This document shows positions 1 through 13,340 of a stretch of DNA of 64,000 bases, in pieces (the first letter of the stretch is position 1; each line of letters opens with the position of its first letter). This DNA comes from Struthio camelus (Eukaryota > Chordata > Aves > Struthioniformes > Struthionidae). The stretch covers positions 29,695,068 through 29,759,067 of the forward strand of contig NC_090952.1 in assembly GCF_040807025.1 (NCBI RefSeq), written 5' to 3'. The position numbers and the translations under genes were made by a program. A model generated the notes under the pieces. That model worked only from the letters and a program-made list of their open reading frames with translations. It was not told where the DNA came from and made no database searches.

Positions 1-3000
1 AGTACTCGTTGTGCCCCAGAGCTGTTTTTTGGCCCCCCAGATCCCTTAGGCACTGTCTAGGTGGCCCGGATCCCCTCCTAAGCTCCTCTTCCTTCCCCAG
101 AGTTGTCTTTTGGCTAGGCACACGCCTGGAGGGCCCCCTCTGGTGCCCCCGGGACTACTCTGGCAGGTTTCCCTCTGCCCCAGAGCTGGATCTTGGCTCC
201 CTAGGCCCCTTCGCACCGCTCTAGAGCGCTCCGCACCACTCTCTGGCTCCTCCTTGCTAGCCAGAGCTGTCCCTTGCTCGTGCTGAGCCCTCGGGAAAGG
301 TCTAGGTGGCCCAGACCCCCTCCAGAGGTCTTCCTTCTCCCCCAGAGTTGCCTTTTGGCTAGGCACACGCCTTGAGGGCCCCCTCTGGTGCCCTCGGGAC
401 TACTCTGGCAGGTTTCCCTGTGCCCCAGAGCTGTCTTCGGCCCCCCCACAGCGCTTAGCACTGCTCTATCCACCTCAGAGCCCCTGGGGAGACCTTTGGG
501 GTGCCCCAGAGGTGTCTTTTTGCCCCCCAGACCCCTTAGGCACTGTCTAGGTGGCCCAGATCCCCTCCTGAGCTCCTCCTCCTTCCCCAGAGTGGTCTTT
601 TAGCTAGGCACACGCCTTGAGGGCCCCCTCTGCTGCCCTCGGGACTACTCTGGCAGGTTTCCCTGTGCCCCAGAGCTGTCTTCGGGCCCCCCAGAACTCT
701 TAGCACTGCTCTATCCACCTCAGAGCCGCTGGGCAGACTTTTGGGGTGCCCCACAGCACTCTTTTTGGCCCTCCGGACCCCTTAGGCACTGTCTAGGTGG
801 CCCAGAGCCCCTCCTCAGCTCCTCCTCCTTCCCTAGAGTGGGGTTTTGGGTCATGTAAACCCTTGAGGGCCCCCTCTGGTGCCCTTGGGACTACTCTGGC
901 AGGTTTCCCTCTGCCCCAGAGCTGTGTAGGTGCCCCCCACAGCTCTTAGCACTGCTGTCTCCACCTCAGAGCCCCTGGGCAGACCTTTGGGGTGCCCCAG
1001 AGCTGTGTTGGGGCCCCCCATAGCTCTTAGCACTGCTCTATCCACCTCAGAGCCCCTGCGGAGACCTTTGGCGTGCCCCAGAGCACTCTTTTGGCTCTCC
1101 AGACCCCTTAGGCACTGTCTAGGTGGCCCAGAGCCCCTCCTCAGCTCCTCCTCCTTCCCTAGAGTGGGGTTTTGGGTCATGTAAACCCTTGAGGGCCCCC
1201 TCTGGTGCCCTCGGGACTACTCTGGCAGGTTTCCCTCTGCCCCAGAGCTGGATCTTGGCTCCCTAGGCCCCTTTGCACTGCTCTAGAGCACTCCGCAGCA
1301 CTCTTTGGCTCTTCCTTGCTAGCCAGAGATGTCTCTTGCTCGTGCTGAGCCCTTAGGAACGGTCTAGGTGGCCCAGACCCCCTCCTCAGCTCCTCCTCCT
1401 TCCCCAGAGTCTCTTTGTGGCCATGCAGAGCCCTTAGAAGCCCTCTCGTGACTTCTGAACTACAATTGCAGTACTCGTTGTGCCCCAGAGCTGTTTTTTG
1501 GCCCCCCAGATCCCTTAGGCACTATCTAGGTGGCCCGGATCCCCTCCTAAGCTCCTCTTCCTTCCCCAGAGTTGTCTTTTGGCTAGGCACACGCCTGGAG
1601 GGCCCCCTCTGGTGCCCTCGGGACTACTCTGGCAGGTTTCCCTCTGCCCCAGAGCTGGATCATGGCTCCCTAGGCCCCTTCGCACCGCTCTAGAGCGCTC
1701 CGCACCACTCTCTGGCTCCTCCTTGCTAGCCAGAGCTGTCCCTTGCTCGTGCTGAGCCCTCGGGAAAGGTCTAGGTGGCCCAGACCCCCTCCAGAGGTCT
1801 TCCTTCTCCCCCAGAGTTGCCTTTTGGCTAGGCACACGCCTTGAGGGCCCCCTCTGGTGCCCTCGGGACTACTCTGGCAGGTTTCCCTGTGCCCCAGAAC
1901 TGTCTTCGGCCCCCCCACAGCTCTTAGCACTGCTCTCTCCACCTCAGAGCCCCTGGGCAGACCTTTGGGGTGCCCCAGAGGTGTCTTTTTGCCCCCCAGA
2001 CCCCTTAGGCACTGTCTAGGTGGCCCAGACCCCTCCTCAGCTCCTCCCCCTTCCCCAGAATGGGGTTTTGGGCCATGTAAACCCTTAAGGGCCCCCTCTG
2101 GGGCCCTCGGCACTACTCTGGCAGGTTTCCCTGTGCCCAGAGCTGGATCTTGGCTCCCTAGGCCCCTTCGCACTGCTCTAGAGTACTCCACAGCACTCTT
2201 TGGCTCTTCCTTGCTAGCCAGAGCTGGCTCTTGCTCGTGCTGAGCCCTCAGGAACGGTCTAGGTGGCCCAGACCCCCTCCTCAGCTCCTCCTCCTTCCCC
2301 AGAGTCTCTTTGTGGCCATGCAGAGCCCTTAGAAGCCCTCTCGTGACTTCTGAACTACAATTGCAGTACTCGTTGTGCCCCAGAGCTGTTTTTTGGCCCC
2401 CCAGATCCCTTAGGCACTGTCTAGGTGGCCCAGATCCCCTCCTGAGCTCCTCCTCCTTCCCCAGAGTGGCCTTTTGGCTAGGCACACGCCTGGAGGGCCC
2501 CCTCTGCTGCCCTCGGGACTACTCTGGCAGGTTTCCCTGTGCCCCAGAGCTGTCTTCGGGCCCCCCAGAACTCTTAGCACTGCTGTCTCCACCTCAGAGC
2601 CGCTGGGCAGACTTTTGGGGTGCCCCACAGCACTCTTTTGGCCCTCCGGACCCCTTAGGCACTGTCTAGGTGGCCCAGAGCCCCTCCTCAGCTCCTCCTC
2701 CTTCCCTAGAGTGGGGTTTTGGGTCATGTAAACCCTTGAGGGCCCCCTCTGGTGCCCTCGGGACTACTCTGGCAGGTTTCCCTGTGCCCCAGAGCTGTGT
2801 AGGTGCCCCCCACAGCTCTTAGCACTGCTGTCTCCACCTCAGAGCCCCTGGGCAGACCTTTGGGGTGCCCCAGAGCTGTGTTGGGGCCCCCCATAGCTCT
2901 TAGCACTGCTCTATCCACCTCAGAGCCCCTGCGGAGACCTTTGGCGTGCCCCAGAGCTGTCTTTTGGCTCTCCGGACCCCTTAGGCACTGTCTAGGTGGC

Positions 3001-4980
3001 CCAGACGCCGTCCTCAGCTCCTCCTCCTTCCCCAGAGTGGCCTTTTGGCTAGGCACACGCCTTGAGGGCCCCCTCTGGTGCCCTCGGGACTACTCTGGCA
3101 GGTTTCCCTCTGCCCCAGAGCTGGATCTTGGCTCCCTAGGCCCCTTCGCAACTCTCTAGAGCACCCCGCAACACTCTTTGGCTCCTCCTTGCTAGCCAGA
3201 GCTGTCTCTTGCTCGTGCTGAGCCCTCAGGAACGGTCTAGGTGGCCCAGACCCCCTCCTCAGCTCCTCCTCCTTCCCCAGAGTGGTCTTTTGGCTAGGCA
3301 CACGCCTTGAGGGCCCCCTCTGGGGCCCTCGGCACTACTCTGGCAGGTGTCCCTGTGCCCCAGAGCTGGATCTTGGCTCCCTAGGCCCCTTCGCACTGCT
3401 CTAGAGCACTCCGCAGCACTCTTTGGCTCTTCCTTGCTAGCCAGAGATGTCTCTTGCTCGTGCTGAGCCCTTAGGAACGGTCTAGGTGGCCCAGACCCCC
3501 TCCTGAGCTCCTCCTCCTTCCCCAGAGTCTCTTTGTGGCCATGCAGAGCCCTTAGAAGCCCTCTCGTGACTTCTGAACTACAATTGCAGTACTCATTGTG
3601 CCCCAGAGCTGTTTTTTGGCCCCCCAGATCCCTTAGGCACTATCTAGGTGGCCTGGATCCCCTCCTAAGCTCCTCTTCCTTCCCCAGAGTTGTCTTTTGG
3701 CTAGGCACACGCCTGGAGGGCCCCCTCTGGTGCCCCCGGGACTACTCTGGCAGGTTTCCCTCTGCCCCAGAGCTGGATCTTGGCTCCCTAGGCCCCTTCG
3801 CACCGCTCTAGAGCGCTCCGCACCACTCTCTGGCTCCTCCTTGCTAGCCAGAGCTGTCCCTTGCTCGTGCTGAGCCCTCGGGAAAGGTCTAGGTGGCCCA
3901 GACCCCCTCCAGAGGTCTTCCTTCTCCCCCAGAGTTGCCTTTTGGCTAGGCACACGCCTTGAGGGCCCCCTCTGGTGCCCTCGGGACTACTCTGGCAGGT
4001 TTCCCTGTGCCCCAGAACTGTCTTCGGACCCCCCACAGCTCTTAGCACTGCTCTATCCACCTCAGAGCCCCTGGGGAGACCTTTGGCGTGCCCCACAGCA
4101 CTCTTTTGGCCCTCTGGACCCCTTAGGCACTGTCTAGGTGGCCCAGACCCCTCCTCAGCTCCTCCTCCTTCCCTAGAGTGGGGTTTTGGGTCATGTAAAC
4201 CCTTGAGGGCCCCCTCTGGTGCCCTTGGGACTACTCTGGCAGGTTTCCCTGTGCCCCAGAACTGTCTTCGGACCCCCCACAGCTCTTAGCACTGCTCTAT
4301 CCACCTCAGAGCCCCTGGGGAGACCTTTGGCGTGCCCCACAGCACTCTTTTGGCCCTCCGGACCCCTTAGGCACTGTCTAGGTGGCCCAGACCCCTCCTC
4401 AGCTCCTCCTCCTTCCCTAGAGTGGGGTTTTGGGTCATGTAAACCCTTGAGGGCCCCCTCTGGTGCCCTCGGGACTACTCTGGCAGGTTTCCCTCTGCCC
4501 CAGAGCTGTGTAGGTGCCCCCCACAGCTCTTAGCACTGCTCTATCCAGCTCAGAGCCCCTGGGGAGACCACAGCACTGTTTTGGCCCTCTGGACCCCTTA
4601 GGCACTGTCTAGGTGGCCCAGACGCCGTCCTCAGCTCCTCCTCCTTCCCCAGAGTTGTCTTTTGGCTAGGCACACACCTGGAGGGCCCCCTCTGGTGCCC
4701 TCGGGACTACTCTGGCAGGTTTCCCTCTGCCCCAGAGCTGGATCTTGGCTCCCTAGGCCCCTTCGCAACTCTCTAGAGCACCCCGCAACACTCTTTGGCT
4801 CCTCCTTGCTAGCCAGAGCTGTCTCTTGCTCGTGCTGAGCCCTCAGGAACGGTCTAGGTGGCCCAGACCCCCTCCTCAGCTCCTCCTCCTTCCCCAGAGT
4901 GGTCTTTTGGCTAGGCACACGCCTTGAGGGCCCCCTCTGGGGCCCTCGGCACTACTCTGGCAGGTGTCCCTGTGCCCCAG

Positions 4981-7900
4981 AGCTGGATCTTGGCTCCCTA
5001 GGCCCCTTCGCACCGCTCTAGAGCGCTCCGCACCACTCTCTGGCTCCTCCTTGCTAGCCAGAGCTGTCCCTTGCTCGTGCTGAGCCCTCGGGAAAGGTCT
5101 AGGTGGCCCAGACCCCCTCCAGAGGTCTTCCTTCTCCCCCAGAGTTGCCTTTTGGCTAGGCACACGCCTTGAGGGCCCCCTCTGGTGCCCTCGGGACTAC
5201 TCTGGCAGGTTTCCCTGTGCCCCAGAGCTGTCTTCGGCCCCCCCACAGCTCTTAGCACTGCTCTATCCACCTCCGAGCCCCTGTGGAGACCTTTGGGGTG
5301 CCCCAGAGCAGTCTTTTGGCCCCCCAGACCCCTTAGGCACTGTCTAGGTGGCCCAGATCCCCTCCTGAGCTCCTCCTCCTTCCCCAGAGTGGTCTTTTAG
5401 CTAGGCACACGCCTTGAGGGCCCCCTCTGCTGCCCTCGGGACTACTCTGGCAGGTTTCCCTGTGCCCCAGAGCTGTCTTCGGGCCCCCCAGAACTCTTAG
5501 CACTGCTGTCTCCACCTCAGAGCCGCTGGGCAGACTTTTGGGGTGCCCCACAGCACTCTTTTGGCCCTCCGGACCCCTTAGGCACTGTCTAGGTGGCCCA
5601 GACCCCCTCCTCAGCTCCTCCTCCTTCCCCAGAGTTGTCTTTTGGCTAGGCACACGCCTTGAGGGCCCCCTCTGGGGCCCTCGGGACTACTCTGGCAGGT
5701 TTCCCTCTGCCCCAGAGCTGGATCTTGGCTCCCTAGGCCCCTTCGCACTGCTCTAGAGCACTCCGCAGCACTCTTTGGCTCTTCCTTGCTAGCCAGAGAT
5801 GTCTCTTGCTCGTGCTGAGCCCTTAGGAACGGTCTAGGTGGCCCAGACCCCCTCCTGAGCTCCTCCTCCTTCCCCAGAGTCTCTTTGTGGCCATGCAGAG
5901 CCCTTAGAAGCCCTCTCGTGACTTCTGAACTACAATTGCAGTACTCGTTGTGCCCCAGAGCTGTTTTTTGGCCCCCCAGATCCCTTAGGCACTATCTAGG
6001 TGGCCCGGATCCCCTCCTAAGCTCCTCTTCCTTCCCCAGAGTTGTCTTTTGGCTAGGCACACGCCTGGAGGGCCCCCTCTGGTGCCCTCGGGACTACTCT
6101 GGCAGGTTTCCCTCTGCCCCAGGGCTGGATCTTGGCTCCCTAGGCCCCTTCGCACCGCTCTAGAGCGCTCCGCACCACTCTCTGGCTCCTCCTTGCTAGC
6201 CAGAGCTGTCCCTTGCTCGTGCTGAGCCCTCGGGAAAGGTCTAGGTGGCCCAGACCCCCTCCAGAGGTCTTCCTTCTCCCCCAGAGTTGCCTTTTGGCTA
6301 GGCACACGCCTTGAGGGCCCCCTCTGGTGCCCTCGGGACTACTCTGGCAGGTTTCCCTGTGCCCCAGAGCTGTCTTCGGCCCCCCCACAGCTCTTAGCAC
6401 TGCTCTATCCACCTCAGAGCCCCTGGGGAGACCTTTGGCGTGCCCCACAGCACTCTTTTGGCCCTCCGGACCCCTTAGGCACTGTCTAGGTGGCCCAGAC
6501 CCCTCCTCAGCTCCTCCTCCTTCCCTAGAGTGGGGTTTTGGGTCATGTAAACCCTTGAGGGCCCCCTCTGGTGCCCTCGGGACTACTCTGGCAGGTTTCC
6601 CTCTGCCCCAGAGCTGTGTAGGTGCCCCCCACAGCTCTTAGCACTGCTCTATCCACCTCAGAGCCCCTGGGGAGACCACAGCACTGTTTTGGCCCTCTGG
6701 ACCCCTTAGGCACTGTCTAGGTGGCCCAGAGCCCCTCCTCAGCTCCTCCTCCTTCCCCAGAGTTGTCTTTTGGCTAGGCACACGCCTTGAGGGCCCCCTC
6801 TGGTGCCCTCGGGACTACTCTGGCAGGTTTCCCTCTGCCCCAGAGCTGGATCTTGGCTCCCTAGGCCCCTTCGCACCGCTCTAGAGCGCTCCGCACCACT
6901 CTCTGGCTCCTCCTTGCTAGCCAGAGCTGTCCCTTGCTCGTGCTGAGCCCTCGGGAAAGGTCTAGGTGGCCCAGACCCCCTCCAGAGGTCTTCCTTCTCC
7001 CCCAGAGTTGCCTTTTGGCTAGGCACACGCCTTGAGGGCCCCCTCTGCTGCCCTCGGGACTACTCTGGCAGGTTTCCCTGTGCCCCAGAGCTGTCTTCGG
7101 CCCCCCCACAGCGCTTAGCACTGCTCTATCCACCTCAGAGCCCCTGGGGAGACCTTTGGGGTGCCCCAGAGGTGTCTTTTTGCCCCCCAGACCCCTTAGG
7201 CACTGTCTAGGTGGCCCAGATCCCCTCCTGAGCTCCTCCTCCTTCCCCAGAGTGGTCTTTTAGCTAGGCACACGCCTTGAGGGCCCCCTCTGCTGCCCTC
7301 GGGACTACTCTGGCAGGTTTCCCTGTGCCCCAGAGCTGTCTTCGGGCCCCCCAGAACTCTTAGCACTGCTGTCTCCACCTCAGAGCCCCTGGGCAGACTT
7401 TTGGGGTGCCCCACAGCACTCTTTTGGCCCTCCGGACCCCTTAGGCACTGTCTAGGTGGCCCAGACCCCCTCCTCAGCTCCTCCTCCTTCCCTAGAGTGG
7501 GGTTTTGGGTCATGTAAACCCTTGAGGGCCCCCTCTGGTGCCCTTGGGACTACTCTGGCAGGTTTCCCTCTGCCCCAGAGCTGTGTAGGTGCCCCCCACA
7601 GCTCTTAGCACTGCTGTCTCCACCTCAGAGCCCCTGGGCAGACCTTTGGGGTGCCCCAGAGCTGTGTTGGGGCCCCCCATAGCTCTTAGCACTGCTCTAT
7701 CCACCTCAGAGCCCCTGCGGAGACCTTTGGCGTGCCCCAGAGCACTCTTTTGGCTCTCCAGACCCCTTAGGCACTGTCTAGGTGGCCCAGAGCCCCTCCT
7801 CAGCTCCTCCTCCTTCCCTAGAGTGGGGTTTTGGGTCATGTAAACCCTTGAGGGCCCCCTCTGGTGCCCTCGGGACTACTCTGGCAGGTTTCCCTCTGCC

Positions 7901-9940
7901 CCAGAGCTGGATCTTGGCTCCCTAGGCCCCTTTGCACTGCTCTAGAGCACTCCGCAGCACTCTTTGGCTCTTCCTTGCTAGCCAGAGATGTCTCTTGCTC
8001 GTGCTGAGCCCTTAGGAACGGTCTAGGTGGCCCAGACCCCCTCCTGAGCTCCTCCTCCTTCCCCAGAGTCTCTTTGTGGCCATGCAGAGCCCTTAGAAGC
8101 CCTCTCATGACTTCTGAACTACAATTGCAGTACTCGTTGTGCCCCAGAGCTGTTTTTTGGCCCCCCAGATCCCTTAGGCACTATCTAGGTGGCCCGGATC
8201 CCCTCCTAAGCTCCTCTTCCTTCCCCAGAGTTGTCTTTTGGCTAGGCACACGCCTGGAGGGCCCCCTCTGGTGCCCTCGGGACTACTCTGGCAGGTTTCC
8301 CTCTGCCCCAGAGCTGGATCTTGGCTCCCTAGGCCCCTTCGCACCGCTCTAGAGCGCTCCGCACCACTCTCTGGCTCCTCCTTGCTAGCCAGAGCTGTCC
8401 CTTGCTCGTGCTGAGCCCTCGGGAAAGGTCTAGGTGGCCCAGACCCCCTCCAGAGGTCTTCCTTCTCCCCCAGAGTTGCCTTTTGGCTAGGCACACGCCT
8501 TGAGGGCCCCCTCTGGTGCCCTCGGGACTACTCTGGCAGGTTTCCCTGTGCCCCAGAACTGTCTTCGGACCCCCCACAGCTCTTAGCACTGCTCTATCCA
8601 CCTCCGAGCCCCTGCGGAGACCTTTGGGGTGCCCCAGAGGTGTCTTTTTGCCCCCCAGACCCCTTAGGCACTGTCTAGGTGGCCCAGATCCCCTCCTGAG
8701 CTCCTCCTCCTTCCCCAGAGTGGTCTTTTAGCTAGGCACACGCCTTGAGGGCCCCCTCTGCTGCCCTCGGGACTACTCTGGCAGGTTTCCCTGTGCCCCA
8801 GAGCTGTCTTCGGGCCCCCCAGAACTCTTAGCACTGCTGTCTCCACCTCAGAGCCCCTGGGCAGACTTTTGGGGTGCCCCACAGCACTCTTTTGGCCCTC
8901 CGGACCCCTTAGGCACTGTCTAGGTGGCCCAGACCCCCTCCTCAGCTCCTCCTCCTTCCCTAGAGTGGGGTTTTGGGTCATGTAAACCCTTGAGGGCCCC
9001 CTCTGGTGCCCTTGGGACTACTCTGGCAGGTTTCCCTCTGCCCCAGAGCTGTGTAGGTGCCCCCCACAGCTCTTAGCACTGCTGTCTCCACCTCAGAGCC
9101 CCTGGGGAGACCACAGCACTGTTTTGGCCCTCTGGACCCCTTAGGCACTGTCTAGGTGGCCCAGACGCCGTCCTCAGCTCCTCCTCCTTCCCCAGAGTGG
9201 TCTTTTGGCTAGGCACACGCCTTGAGGGCCCCCTCTGGGGCCCTCGGCACTACTCTGGCAGGTGTCCCTGTGCCCCAGAGCTGGATCTTGGCTCCCTAGG
9301 CCCCTTCGCACTGCTCTAGAGCACTCCGCAGCACTCTTTGGCTCTTCCTTGCTAGCCAGAGATGTCTCTTGCTCGTGCTGAGCCCTTAGGAACGGTCTAG
9401 GTGGCCCAGACCCCCTCCTGAGCTCCTCCTCCTTCCCCAGAGTCTCTTTGTGGCCATGCAGAGCCCTTAGAAGCCCTCTCGTGACTTCTGAACTACAATT
9501 GCAGTACTCGTTGTGCCCCAGAGCTGTTTTTTGGCCCCCCAGATCCCTTAGGCACTATCTAGGTGGCCCGGATCCCCTCCTAAGCTCCTCTTCCTTCCCC
9601 AGAGTTGTCTTTTGGCTAGGCACACGCCTGGAGGGCCCCCTCTGGTGCCCCCGGGACTACTCTGGCAGGTTTCCCTCTGCCCCAGAGCTGGATCTTGGCT
9701 CCCTAGGCCCCTTCGCACCGCTCTAGAGCGCTCCGCACCACTCTCTGGCTCCTCCTTGCTAGCCAGAGCTGTCCCTTGCTCGTGCTGAGCCCTCGGGAAA
9801 GGTCTAGGTGGCCCAGACCCCCTCCAGAGGTCTTCCTTCTCCCCCAGAGTTGCCTTTTGGCTAGGCACACGCCTTGAGGGCCCCCTCTGGTGCCCTCGGG
9901 AGTACTCTGGCAGGTTTCCCTGTGCCCCAGAGCTGTCTTC
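4981..9940 (+). repeat. ~5-kb segment repeated 8,360 bp downstream, copy 1
   Basis: Monomer order and variants match those at about 13,341-18,300 with a constant 8,360-bp shift. The match starts at the gamma monomer near 4,981 and fades near 9,940, where the first copy has an extra C in a C-run and the second has a GAACTG variant. It contains one 2,189-bp and one 1,374-bp zeta block. Beyond it the correspondence continues with a 9,081-bp shift. Confidence 0.8.
5872..8060 (+). repeat. 2,189-bp higher-order unit, copy 1
   Basis: This zeta-to-zeta block of about 27 monomers recurs with the same internal order at 14,232-16,420, 25,733-27,921 and 27,922-30,110. Copies 1, 2 and 3 share CCCCAGGGCTGG (near 6,118, 14,478 and 25,979), where the fourth has CCCCAGAGCTGG. 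That links the first three more closely in this segment. Confidence 0.85.
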
Positions 9941-11845
9941 GGCCCCCCCCACAGCTCTTAGCACTGCTCTATCCACCTCAGAGCCCCTGGGGAGACCTTT
10001 GGGGTGCCCCAGAGGTGTCTTTTTGCCCCCCAGACCCCTTAGGCACTGTCTAGGTGGCCCAGACCCCTCCTCAGCTCCTCCTCCTTCCCTAGAGTGGGGT
10101 TTTGGGTCATGCAAACCCTTGAGGGCCCCCTCTGGTGCCCTCGGGACTACTCTGGCAGGTTTCCCTCTGCCCCAGAGCTGTCTTCGGGCCCCCCAGAACT
10201 CTTAGCACTGCTGTCTCCACCTCAGAGCCGCTGGGCAGACTTTTGGGGTGCCCCACAGCACTCTTTTGGCCCTCCGGACCCCTTAGGCACTGTCTAGGTG
10301 GCCCAGAGCCCCTCCTCAGCTCCTCCTCCTTCCCTAGAGTGGGGTTTTGGGTCATGTAAACCCTTGAGGGCCCCCTCTGGTGCCCTCGGGACTACTCTGG
10401 CAGGTTTCCCTGTGCCCCAGAGCTGTGTAGGTGCCCCCCACAGCTCTTAGCACTGCTGTCTCCACCTCAGAGCCCCTGGGCAGACCTTTGGGGTGCCCCA
10501 GAGCTGTGTTGGGGCCCCCCATAGCTCTTAGCACTGCTCTATCCACCTCAGAGCCCCTGCGGAGACCTTTGGCGTGCCCCAGAGCTGTCTTTTGGCTCTC
10601 CGGACCCCTTAGGCACTGTCTAGGTGGCCCAGACGCCGTCCTCAGCTCCTCCTCCTTCCCCAGAGTGGCCTTTTGGCTAGGCACACGCCTTGAGGGCCCC
10701 CTCTGGTGCCCTCGGGACTACTCTGGCAGGTTTCCCTCTGCCCCAGAGCTGGATCTTGGCTCCCTAGGCCCCTTCGCAACTCTCTAGAGCACCCCGCAAC
10801 ACTCTTTGGCTCCTCCTTGCTAGCCAGAGCTGTCTCTTGCTCGTGCTGAGCCCTCAGGAACGGTCTAGGTGGCCCAGACCCCCTCCTCAGCTCCTCCTCC
10901 TTCCCCAGAGTGGTCTTTTGGCTAGGCACACGCCTTGAGGGCCCCCTCTGGGGCCCTCGGCACTACTCTGGCAGGTGTCCCTGTGCCCCAGAGCTGGATC
11001 TTGGCTCCCTAGGCCCCTTCGCACTGCTCTAGAGCACTCCGCAGCACTCTTTGGCTCTTCCTTGCTAGCCAGAGATGTCTCTTGCTCGTGCTGAGCCCTT
11101 AGGAACGGTCTAGGTGGCCCAGACCCCCTCCTGAGCTCCTCCTCCTTCCCCAGAGTCTCTTTGTGGCCATGCAGAGCCCTTAGAAGCCCTCTCGTGACTT
11201 CTGAACTACAATTGCAGTACTCATTGTGCCCCAGAGCTGTTTTTTGGCCCCCCAGATCCCTTAGGCACTATCTAGGTGGCCTGGATCCCCTCCTAAGCTC
11301 CTCTTCCTTCCCCAGAGTTGTCTTTTGGCTAGGCACACGCCTGGAGGGCCCCCTCTGGTGCCCCCGGGACTACTCTGGCAGGTTTCCCTCTGCCCCAGAG
11401 CTGGATCTTGGCTCCCTAGGCCCCTTCGCACCGCTCTAGAGCGCTCCGCACCACTCTCTGGCTCCTCCTTGCTAGCCAGAGCTGTCCCTTGCTCGTGCTG
11501 AGCCCTCGGGAAAGGTCTAGGTGGCCCAGACCCCCTCCAGAGGTCTTCCTTCTCCCCCAGAGTTGCCTTTTGGCTAGGCACACGCCTTGAGGGCCCCCTC
11601 TGGTGCCCTCGGGACTACTCTGGCAGGTTTCCCTGTGCCCCAGAACTGTCTTCGGACCCCCCACAGCTCTTAGCACTGCTCTATCCACCTCAGAGCCCCT
11701 GGGGAGACCTTTGGCGTGCCCCACAGCACTCTTTTGGCCCTCTGGACCCCTTAGGCACATCTAGGTGGCCCAGACCCCTCCACAGCTCCTCCTCCTTCCC
11801 TAGAGTGGGGTTTTGGGTCATGTAAACCCTTGAGGGCCCCCTCTG

Positions 11846-13104
11846 GTGCCCTCGGGACTACTCTGGCAGGTTTCCCTGTGCCCCAGAACTGTCTTCGGAC
11901 CCCCCACAGCTCTTAGCACTGCTCTATCCACCTCAGAGCCCCTGGGGAGACCTTTGGCGTGCCCCACAGCACTCTTTTGGCCCTCCGGACCCCTTAGGCA
12001 CTGTCTAGGTGGCCCAGACCCCTCCTCAGCTCCTCCTCCTTCCCTAGAGTGGGGTTTTGGGTCATGTAAACCCTTGAGGGCCCCCTCTGGTGCCCTCGGG
12101 ACTACTCTGGCAGGTTTCCCTCTGCCCCAGAGCTGGATCTTGGCTCCCTAGGCCCCTTCGCACCGCTCTAGAGCGCTCCGCACCACTCTCTGGCTCCTCC
12201 TTGCTAGCCAGAGCTGTCCCTTGCTCGTGCTGAGCCCTCGGGAAAGGTCTAGGTGGCCCAGACCCCCTCCAGAGGTCTTCCTTCTCCCCCAGAGTTGCCT
12301 TTTGGCTAGGCACACGCCTTGAGGGCCCCCTCTGGTGCCCTCGGGACTACTCTGGCAGGTTTCCCTGTGCCCCAGAACTGTCTTCGGACCCCCCACAGCT
12401 CTTAGCACTGCTCTATCCACCTCAGAGCCCCTGGGGAGACCTTTGGCGTGCCCCACAGCACTCTTTGGGCCCTCTGGACCCCTTAGGCACTGTCTAGGTG
12501 GCCCAGACCCCTCCTCAGCTCCTCCTCCTTCCCTAGAGTGGGGTTTTGGGTCATGTAAACCCTTGAGGGCCCCCTCTGGTGCCCTCGGGACTACTCTGGC
12601 AGGTTTCCCTCTGCCCCAGAGCTGGATCTTGGCTCCCTAGGCCCCTTCGCACCGCTCTAGAGCGCTCCGCACCACTCTCTGGCTCCTCCTTGCTAGCCAG
12701 AGCTGTCCCTTGCTCGTGCTGAGCCCTCGGGAAAGGTCTAGGTGGCCCAGACCCCCTCCAGAGGTCTTCCTTCTCCCCCAGAGTTGCCTTTTGGCTAGGC
12801 ACACGCCTTGAGGGCCCCCTCTGGTGCCCTCGGGACTACTCTGGCAGGTTTCCCTGTGCCCCAGAACTGTCTTCGGACCCCCCACAGCTCTTAGCACTGC
12901 TCTATCCACCTCAGAGCCCCTGGGGAGACCTTTGGCGTGCCCCACAGCACTCTTTTGGCCCTCCGGACCCCTTAGGCACTGTCTAGGTGGCCCAGACCCC
13001 TCCTCAGCTCCTCCTCCTTCCCTAGAGTGGGGTTTTGGGTCATGTAAACCCTTGAGGGCCCCCTCTGGTGCCCTCGGGACTACTCTGGCAGGTTTCCCTC
13101 TGCC
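11846..13104 (+). repeat. 489-bp (six-monomer) local tandem expansion, 2.6 copies
   Basis: Units begin at 11,846, 12,335 and 12,824. The third stops matching at about 13,104, where a TGTGTAGG monomer replaces the expected TGGATCTTGG monomer. 489 bp equals six monomers. The paralogous segment at about 20.9 kb lacks this expansion, so it formed after the ~9-kb duplication or was lost there. Confidence 0.85.
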
Positions 13105-13340
13105 CCAGAGCTGTGTAGGTGCCCCCCACAGCTCTTAGCACTGCTCTATCCAGCTCAGAGCCCCTGGGGAGACCACAGCACTGTTTTGGCCCTCTGGACC
13201 CCTTAGGCACTGTCTAGGTGGCCCAGACGCCGTCCTCAGCTCCTCCTCCTTCCCCAGAGTTGTCTTTTGGCTAGGCACACACCTGGAGGGCCCCCTCTGG
13301 TGCCCTCGGGACTACTCTGGCAGGTTTCCCTCTGCCCCAG

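Noticed and set aside
1228-1300. Palindrome CGCTCTAGAGCG and related inverted pieces in gamma monomers as a structured RNA or origin
   Set aside because: It is a 12-bp palindrome that is simply part of one monomer type, and several gamma copies (including this one) have lost its outer bases. There is no conserved longer stem.
1670-2485. 271-codon minus-strand open frame and the many 70-190-codon frames across the array
   Set aside because: They repeat with the monomer, exist in several frames and both strands at once, and break at each non-multiple-of-three indel. They follow from an ~81-bp unit without stops, not from coding selection.
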